Of a stretch of DNA of 64,000 nucleotides, positions 56,339 through 64,000 are shown piece by piece. The position numbers and the translations under genes were made by a program. The stretch's first letter is position 1. Each line of letters opens with the position of its first letter. The DNA lies in the NCBI GenBank assembly GCA_032164245.1, contig JAVMKO010000001.1, positions 79,419,892 through 79,483,891 of the forward strand, written 5' to 3'. The notes under the pieces were generated by a model. It ran no database searches. It was not told the origin of the DNA and saw only the letters and a program-made list of their open reading frames with translations. This stretch comes from Sternotherus odoratus (taxonomy: Eukaryota > Chordata > Testudines > Kinosternidae).

Positions 56339-58805
56339 ATGTCGGTGTCCCTGCTGAGGAAGGGGCTGGAGCTGCTGGAGACGCCGGCGGGTGAGCGCGC
56401 GCGGGAGGGGGCGGGTGAGCGCGCGCGGGAGGGGGGGCTCAGACCCGTCACGTGCGCGGTCACATTAACCTCTCTTCCCCCCCCCAGGGCCCCAGCCCGG
56501 GCTCAGCGGCCCCCGGCAGCGGCCGCGCCAAGGCCCGAAGCGGAGGAAGGCGGCGCGGTGCCCTGGCAGGGACAAGACCACGGTCAAGGGCAAAGTCACC
56601 AAGTCGGCGATAGGTGACTGAGACCCTCCCCGCCGCCATCCCCCCGTGCGGCTGGGCACAGAAACACCCCGGGCCCCGAGGAGATTGGGGTGGGGGGCGC
56701 TGTCATCCCAGCCCATCTCGAGCAGGGGGGGCAGCTCTCTCGGGGCTGCCGGCTTGGGGGGGGGGGGGTGAAGAGCAGCCTGGTGCATACAGGTGGTAAT
56801 AACCCTACCTCCTCCTAGCCCTGCCTGCTCGTGCCCGGGGCTCTTTGGAGCCTCTTTGTGCCTGGCTGCACCACGGGGCCCTGATCAGCATCACATCATC
56901 CTTACCTTGCTCATCTCCTGCCCGATATCCTGGCCCCCTGACTCCCAAAACAAAGTTTTGATGCACAGGGACACGCTCCCCAGCACTAGTGTCATAGCTC
57001 AGCCTGGTTGGGATACCCCCACTCGGCTCCGTGTACTCTGGGTTTGGTTGTTCTACAATAGACACAGAGCTGTTTTGTTTTTCTCTGCCCTGTCCCAGAG
57101 GAGTATCAGAAGCACCAGGCTGTGGATCACTTGAAGAAGAACTTGCAGTACATGACGAAGAGGCGATTCACTGCAGACAAAAACGTCACGCGAAAGGCAA
57201 GGGAGTCTTGTTTTTCTTCCCTAGAATACCGCTAATGGGGAAGTGGCTCCCACGGGTCCTTCACCTTGGAGACTGGTTAACACGTGAGGCACAGGCCAAT
57301 GCTAAAAATGAGTGTGGGTGAGATCTAGTGTTGGCCTTAGAATTTCTGGGTGTGTTTATAAAATAACGCTTACTGCACCACCACCCCAAGGTCCCAATAT
57401 GAGCTATAATCACACAGCTATGTCCAAGGCCAGCCTTACGATTTTTGGGAAGATCCAACTAGATGATTTTATAGGGCTCTTTCTCAAAATGTAACTAATT
57501 GTACAGAAAAATGTGTATTTTGGGGTATTCTATAGAATCTTCTGTTATATAAGTGGAGTCAAGAATTCTGGGTTATTTTCATTTTTCTCCACTTAATGAT
57601 AGTGTTCAGGATAGTTGGTCTCCTTAATAGCATCATGTAACCTTACTCTCTTCATTAAAACTTCTCTTCAACCCATTTTTTCCCCAGTCCTTGCCCCCTT
57701 AGTTAGTTCTGTATTTCATTGTGTGTCTACAGTCCTACATATCTCTCTCTAGTATATGTCAAGCTGACAATATTTAATGTTTTTGTTTTCCTATCACTTA
57801 AAAGGTTTGTTTCCCTTGTTGATTTTTAAAGACCCATGCAACTGGGGAAGCTAATGAAACTGACTACAGTCTGTCAGGCGTAAAAAGGAAATGTTTTGCC
57901 CTGTTTCCTTTATAGCTGTTCCCATGAAAGGTTTGAAAAAAGTTGATGGCATTTATTTAATAGCTTAGTATATATACTAGTCACACAGCTGCTCTAATGG
58001 AGGGAGGTGGTATCCTTATGTTCCAGACAGAGAAACTAAGGCTTTACAAAAGCTGCATAGGGCATTGGTGTTGGGGCCAGGTTGAGAACACAGAACTAAC
58101 TTTCTCTGTTCTGTGTGTAGCCCACTAGACTGTGCTCCCCCCTCTCCCTGTTGAGTTGTCCTAGACACTACAATAGCTGTTCAGCAGGGAAACCTGTTCT
58201 GCTGTGGGAAGCTCGCCAGTTACTGAGAAGCAGTTCACAGCACCTTGGGTAGTACTTCCCACCTGCCTGGAAATATGTTTTGTTGTTTGTCTTCAGATAG
58301 TTGCCTGTGGGTTTCAACAAAACCAAAAGCCAGAGAAATAAGCAGCTGAAAGGGATGCTGTAAATCACCCATTCTTCTTAACTAAATTTGTGATGAGCTT
58401 TCAGCCCTAGCAGTTGGTTTTGGCTTCAAGATCCTCAGCAGCAAAAGAGCTGAGACAAAAAACCCAAGTGGAGTCCACTGTTTCCCCAAACACAAGCTTT
58501 TGCTAACCCTAGTAAACATCTGGCTTAGTTCTCTGCATTGCCAGGACTGGAATAGCCGGGAGTTGCTGCAGGTTGGGATGAGAATTACTGGCACGATAGT
58601 TTATAGTGTGTCTGGGACTGGATTAGCAAAGGCTGTAATAATCTTTCCTTCCTATTATTTGTAGGTTCTTGCCCAGAATAGGGGCAGGAAATCTAGAGAT
58701 CGTCCCTCAAAGAAGCCAAAGAAGAAATCTAAAGGCACAGTCTTCACGGAAGAAGACTTCCAAAAGTTTGAGAGAGAATACTTTGGGCGAGCTGGAGCAG
58801 TGTGA
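56339..58805 (+). CDS. RPS19BP1: RPS19BP1 (AROS, active regulator of SIRT1), four exons
   Basis: Coding exons are 56,339-56,390, 56,488-56,613, 57,099-57,196 and 58,665-58,805, joining in frame to 138 residues (the mammalian protein has about 136). The product is a small basic nucleolar protein that binds ribosomal protein S19 and takes part in small-subunit assembly; it also activates the deacetylase SIRT1. Visible similarity to the mammalian protein: N-terminal [13 protein letters not shown], then [12 protein letters not shown] near residue 60, [11 protein letters not shown], and the best-conserved C-terminus QNRGRK followed by [18 protein letters not shown]. The middle and C-terminal parts are rich in lysine and arginine, as expected for a nucleolar protein. 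The start has A at -3. Intron 1 is only 97 bp with a duplicated donor; intron 3 uses a GC donor (57,197). The first three exons lie in or near the CpG-rich promoter. In mammals the neighbours are CACNA1I (head-to-head) and ATF4 (tail-to-tail); neither is visible here. Confidence 0.93.
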
Positions 58806-61623
58806 TGAGAACTCTCGCAGCTCCGAGCTCTCCAAAACAGAGTGTGGGAGACCAGGGGAGTGTGGTGATACCTCTTGCTAGCATATGTTTAGATGTCATG
58901 TTCACTGCAAGACTTCACATAGATGTACAGAATTTGTTAGTCACTAATGGGGGATGTGATGCTGTAGACTCAAAAGCATCCAGAGAGTTCATGGTAGAAT
59001 GCATCATGTTTCCTCTACTTCCCACTTCCAGCCAGCACCTCACTCATGTTCTCTTCGAGTAGAGCAGACTCTTCATTCAAGCCAGATGCAAACTCTGCTC
59101 CTCTAAGGCCAGATCCTTCTATCCATCTGATCTGGCCTTAGAGGAGCAGAGTTAAGCACAGGAGATGATTTAGAGCTGAATTGTGGAGCAGCTGGAACAA
59201 ATCCGAAAAAGGAAGGGTGCTCTGAGGAGGAGGAGAAGTACTAATTCAAACCTCTGTTTAGGTTTCTCCTTGCGTAATGTCATGTAGGCTTATGGTGTTT
59301 GATCAGTAGTCACTAGGGCAGAGTGTGCTTGCTTACCTATGTGATTAAATGATTATTCCAATAGGGTGGGGTTGGCAAAGGTGAAACAGGTCATTCAAGC
59401 AATTTAGGGACCATTCTTTTTAGGCTGATTTAGGGCTGTGTGAAAGGTCTCTGTGCTCCCTCTTAATATATGGATATTTTCTACTTTCCTCCTTCAGACT
59501 GCTGAGTAAAAGTGAAATAACCCTTCTCTCCTGGACTCCTCCCAGCCTTCCCCTCCCACAAATCTCCTTATATTGCTGGTAGTTTACACTCAAGCCCATT
59601 CAATCAGGGTACTAAACACATGGGGGTGGTGTTGCTGCATAGTACAGCTAGCCCTAGTATTAACCCTCTGTCCCAAACCTGCTAGGTGTGGCTAGCTGTG
59701 TCATTTCCCCTGAGAGTACCCACCCCTTCCCTGCCTTGCACACACCAGCTGGCGAAGGTGCAGGCAGCATCCTGTTAATTTTTGGCTGGTGATTGTGGTG
59801 CTGGGTCAAGTGAAGCAATTTTCTTCTACCCAAAAACCACTGCTAAATGCTTTGGATGTTGCAACATGTAGTTTGACCAGCAGGTGGGGAAGTTGATGTT
59901 TCAGAGACATTTGTCCATTGTGCTAAGCCATGCAATGTGTTTCTGGAGGGTTGGTGAGTACTTTATTGGCATCTGTTATACCCCCCAGAAAGCAGGAACC
60001 TTGTTCTCCACTTGGAAACAATGGGCTATAAAAAGTGAGTGCCCCCCCCCCCCCCCCAATCAGCCCAAACATCAATTACGTGAATCATTGTAAAATAGTC
60101 TGGCTGTGCTTTAATGTGGAGCAGCCCTGTACACTCTTCCTTTCTGTCTCCTTGCAATCCCCCAACTTGTTGCTGTTGCTCCTCTTTCCTCACTGGTGTG
60201 TTCCATCACCCACTTGCCTGCAATACACAGACACCAAAAGGAGAGTGGGAGGAGGGTTTTTCAGAAATGCCAGGTTTGGGAAGCCAAGATATTATGGAAA
60301 CAGGAAGCTGGCGTGACAAAATACAGTTAATTCTGGGCATTAGTGTTCCTTGGAACTTGTTGGGTAAGAGGCTGAAGAGGGGATTTCTCAATTACTCGTT
60401 TCTCTCTTCTGCAGACAGACTAGAGCAGTTGCAAAGACCAGTTCCCTTCTTTTGTGCAGAAACAGAAAAACGTATATGGCAATGAGTAGCTTTTCCTTGT
60501 TTCATTTGTTTCAAGCAGTTGGCTGGAGTAGGTTTAGAGAGCCATTTTTAATTTGCCAGCTTGTTTAAAATAAACTTGTCATACATACTGTGGTAGTGGA
60601 GCTGTTCTGTAACCGTGGGAGCTGAATCCAGTTGGACCTGCTGGGTAAGATCCACTCCTAGACCTGGCCCTGTGTGAGAACTGGCGAGTGGGACACCTGA
60701 GGGAGGTGGGACACCTCAGGGAGAGAACAGAGGTGCAGCTAGCCCTGTAACCATGACATGCAAAACCAATTTAAACATGTATTTACACATTCCAACTAAC
60801 TGTCGTTTGTCTGCATTAACTGATCTCAGTCCCACAAGTGTGAAGGCCTCTTCAGACTTGCTTCTGTCCATCAAGTGGAAGCGCATAGCCCAGCCATCCA
60901 TGACACTTGGACTGCGCAGGCCAGTGAGTCCTCTTCCCCCATCCCTGCAGGCCACTGCTCACTATGTATAAGCTGAAGGAACAGCATTTTGGACAGTTGA
61001 GTGTGGAACCACAGGAGACTTTATTATATTAAATGTGCAAATGCTGGTGAATGACCATGGGATATTGAGAGCGCAGGGTTAGAAGAGCTTGTGGCTTCAC
61101 TCAGCCATCACCTACAGGCAAAGCTGTGCCCACAAGAAATAGGGAGGAAGGCTTTTAGTGTGCAAGGAGTGGCCTGGGTGCTTTTACTTTAAATAGCTAT
61201 TTCCTTTGGCTTCCACTGACAGAAGGAAAAGGTTCCTAACATAACTTAAAGCTCTTCAGCCTGGAACAGCTGATGCTGTCAGGGCACATTCCCCTCTGCT
61301 TTAGCTGTGCGCTCCCACACTTGATTCCTTCCTACTGCTGGGGGGGGGGGGGGTGAGTACTAGGTTGGATGAGCTCACTGTAGCTAGACTCCTGGCTCTG
61401 GTCCCAGCTCTGCACCACTGACTGAGTATGTTGCAGCAGAAAATAAAGATAGCCAAACCTGGGGGGTTGCCATCTTTCCTATAACTTTCCCACCCCCAGG
61501 GAGGACAAAGGCAACAGCACCTTTAATATAAATGTAAATGACATGTAAGTCTCGCAGTGGGCTAGTTCTGGCAGAGGAATTACAGGGCAAAGCAGTCCCT
61601 GGCTGTTTAGTATTGAGCTAGCC
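58806..61623. other. 3' flank of RPS19BP1, no further gene
   Basis: An AATAAA at 60,569-60,574 is one possible distal polyadenylation signal, but the real end of the transcript cannot be told from sequence. A C-run is at 60,040-60,058 and a G-run at 61,340-61,352. No exon of ATF4 or another gene was recognised. Confidence 0.4.
59091..59153 (+). repeat. Perfect 25-bp inverted repeat (hairpin)
   Basis: 59,091-59,115 and 59,129-59,153 are exact reverse complements over 25 bp with a 13-nt loop. The arm reads AACTCTGCTCCTCTAAGG and on to AGATC. It lies 286 bp after the RPS19BP1 stop codon, so it may be in the 3' untranslated region. Could be a tiny inverted-repeat element. Confidence 0.85.
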
Positions 61624-62063
61624 CAGGAGTGGGCAAAAATTTTGGTCCAAGGGCCACATTGGGGTTGTGAAACTATGGAGGGTGGGGCAGGGAAGGCTGT
61701 GCCCCCCCAGAATCCCTGACCCATCCAACCCCCTCTGCTTCTTATTCCCTGACCACCCCCTATCTGCCCTGACCCCTATCCACCCCTCCCCCAGGACGGA
61801 CTCCCACACCTATCCAACCCCCCCCCCCCATTCCCCATCTCAGCACCCCTCCCCCAACCAACTGCCCTTACCATGCCACTCTGAGCAGCAGGAGCTTGCA
61901 GCCCAGCCGGAGCCAACCATGCTGCCCGGCAGGAGCGGTGGGCCAGAGCACTGGAAGTGCATTGAGGGGGGACAGCAAGGGTGGGGCCAGAGGCTAGCCT
62001 CCCTGGCCAGGAGGTCAAGGGCCAGGCAGGATGGTCCCTCAGGCTGTAGTTTGCCTATCTCTG
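61624..62063. mobile_element. hAT miniature element
   Basis: Begins CAGGAGTGGGCAAAAATTTTGG and ends CTGTAGTTTGCCTATCTCTG, imperfect inverted repeats. The flanks AGCTAGCC (61,616-61,623) and GGCTAGCC (62,064-62,071) form an 8-bp duplication with one mismatch and TA in the centre. The interior is C-rich with CCTGACCC(C/A)-type short repeats and no transposase. Confidence 0.8.
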
Positions 62064-63432
62064 GGCTAGCCTATTATGAATCACGTCCATAAACCAGGAT
62101 GTGGCTGACACTCCTACAACATGAATGGAAAGCAAACTGGTAAAGTCAATGTTGACAGACACGCTAGTGTACACAAACACCACTTTACACAATAAGACTC
62201 CAAACTGCTCAGCAAAAGCCTCTTCAGCAAACAGCAGCTGCAGCAACCCACATTAAGATGCATAAGGAATAGTTTAAATGGATGATATATGCCATTTGAT
62301 CAACTAGTGAGATGCCTTCTGTTAAGCTACTGGTAATTGTTGCCTTTTCTCTCAAATGATACAGCAGATAGAGAGAGGTGATGAAAGTAACTACAGGTGT
62401 GGTGAAAGTGAAGAGGTTAGTGGTAATACTGCCCAAAGCACCAAAGTCCTATTTTCAGAATTGACTCAGGCAGTTTGATGGCTCATTGAAAGTCTGTGGG
62501 AGTTAGAATTTAGTTTAGAGAGAACACATGACAGCAGTCTGAGTAATTAATGGCAAAGAAAAGTTAAATGAAGTGATTCCCATAATCATTCCCATAATAT
62601 GAGACAAAGGAGCAAAGTGAAAGGCAACAAATTTAAGCTGAGAAAGAATTACTTTTATGTAATGCGTACTTACCCTGTGGAACTTTGCATTAGCTGCTAC
62701 ATATTGAGGCAAGGCCAAAATCCTCAAAGGTGTAGGTACTTATCACTCACTGAAATCAGTGGACCGTAGGTGGCTAAATAGCTTTGAGATCTTGGCTCAA
62801 GAGTTTAGTAGGATTCAAATAAAGATTATTTACATGGATGGCTTCCATTAGAATAAATAGAAGGGATATAAACTCCTGCCTCAAGTCATAAGCCAACCAC
62901 TAAGTGACCGGAGTAGGAAAATGCTTCCCTCGATTCCCATAATTGTTTTAGGGGGTAACTTGCACCTCTATGAATCATCTGGTATTGCTACTGGCAGAGA
63001 CAGGACAGTGAGCTACATTGACCATTGGTCTGAGCTGCACTACCCTCACCTTAACTGGTTAATGCATTGTCTCACAGAGCAACACTTGAATGGGATGTGA
63101 AGACAATCCCCCTCTCCAGCTCCCGCTATCAATATTTTGTCCTGGTCAGAACTGAGTCACCCTGGTGTGGCTGGCAACATATGGAGGAAGCTTATGTTTC
63201 TGTGGCCTGCACTGTAGCAGATGTGGTGATAACTAGAGGAGACTCCCATATCCCCACGGGTTAACTTGACATTTTTCACCAGCAAGAAACCCACTTACCC
63301 TTTACAATAAAATGGCGTGATGTGAGAGGAACATGCAAGCAAAGGTGAAATGTGAAGTGACTGACCACTGCTTTGTGAGTGATTGTGTGACCGTTTAAAA
63401 TACTTGCTAGAACTCTTCTATAAAGCTGGAAG
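62064..63432. other. No gene seen
   Basis: AT-rich unique sequence. A degenerate repeat phrase GGTGGCTAAATAGCTTTGAGATCTTGGC is at 62,770-62,797. No exon recognised. Confidence 0.45.
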
Positions 63433-63584
63433 AACAAGGAGTACGTGTGGCACCTTAGAGACTAACCAATTTGTTAGGGCATAAGCTTTTGTGTGCTAGA
63501 AGATGCATCTGATGAAGTGGACTCTAGCTCACAAAAACTTATGCCCAAATAAATTGGATAGTCTCTAAGGTGCCACAAGAGATC
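63433..63584. repeat. Palindromic interspersed repeat
   Basis: The left arm GTGTGGCACCTTAGAGACTAAC...GCATAAGCTTTTGTG and the right arm CACAAAAACTTATGCCC...GTCTCTAAGGTGCCACA are inverted copies around TGATGAAGTGGACTCTAGCT. This is a very common repeat of turtles and other amniotes; I do not name its family. Confidence 0.7.
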
Positions 63585-63957
63585 GTCGTTTTTGCTGTCG
63601 GTACAACAGTATTTGGACCACCCTTTCAAAAATGTACAACTCCTTCAAGAGTGTCTTATTGCAAACCTTAAAGGAGTCCCTATGACAAGCAGTTTTCTTC
63701 AGAATCCTCCATGCGAACACTGAGAAGAAGGAAAGCACATGCCAAGAGGAACATTCCAAGGAAAAGCAAATGTGGACTATACTGGTATTGTTAGTCTAGG
63801 TATCTGCTGATAAAAACGAGAACATTTGTTGATAAGAGGGCAATTACAGCGAGGATTCCCCACGTCTTAGAATGGGTTGACTAGTGGGGAATTCTGTAAA
63901 ACCCCTCCCCAAGCCATGCCCAAACAAGTGTTCCAAACTTCCTTGAGACTTTTAGAG

Positions 63958-64000
63958 CAGTGGTTCCCAAACTTTAACAACCTGTGAACCCCTTTCACTA
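63958..64000 (+). mobile_element. Left end of a hAT element running out of the window
   Basis: CAGTGGTTCCCAAACTTTAACAACC is a typical hAT terminus, followed by TGTGAACCCC. It shares its first 13 bases with the miniature element at 22,939. The rest lies beyond the window. Confidence 0.6.

Overview
The window is vertebrate nuclear DNA, most likely from a turtle. The basis is a four-exon gene with GT/GC-AG introns, a CpG-rich promoter, CORE-SINE/MIR and CR1 fragments, a tRNA-derived SINE with a CR1-type tail, and several terminal-inverted-repeat families whose ends (for example GGGTAyrTCTACACTGC and CAGGGCCGTCCCTAG) I associate with turtle genomes. The species call is inference. Nothing bacterial or viral in organisation is present.

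Positions 1-42,300 hold no protein-coding gene that I can support. This part is intergenic or intronic DNA with microsatellites, old MIR/CR1 pieces, two LTR-type repeats (one a clean solo LTR with a 5-bp target duplication), several miniature inverted-repeat elements, a tRNA-SINE, nested elements at 30.4-31.6 kb and an exact 105-bp tandem duplication at 31.7-31.9 kb.

Positions 42,300-54,300 are a dense transposon cluster. Two copies of one non-autonomous hAT family (42,863-44,050 and 50,278-52,045, in opposite orientation) have perfect 8-bp target duplications, the same roughly 185 bp at one end, and G/C-rich minisatellites inside that differ in copy number. Directly abutting the first copy is a full-length hAT element (44,059-47,263) with an uninterrupted 600-codon transposase and all expected catalytic residues. 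At 48,530-49,871 elements are nested; the innermost DNA carries what looks like exon 1 of the host gene CASKIN1. At 52,149-54,238 lies a 5'-truncated non-LTR retrotransposon with a restriction-like endonuclease, broken by two stop codons.

Positions 55,500-60,600 hold the one recognisable host gene, RPS19BP1 (AROS), on the + strand. It has four coding exons (56,339-56,390; 56,488-56,613; 57,099-57,196; 58,665-58,805), a promoter with repeated ETS sites, a duplicated first splice donor and a GC-AG third intron. In mammals this gene lies head-to-head with CACNA1I, so the left part of the window may be upstream of, or inside, CACNA1I on the - strand; I found no CACNA1I exon. The right end (60.6-64 kb) has further hAT and palindromic repeats and no gene.
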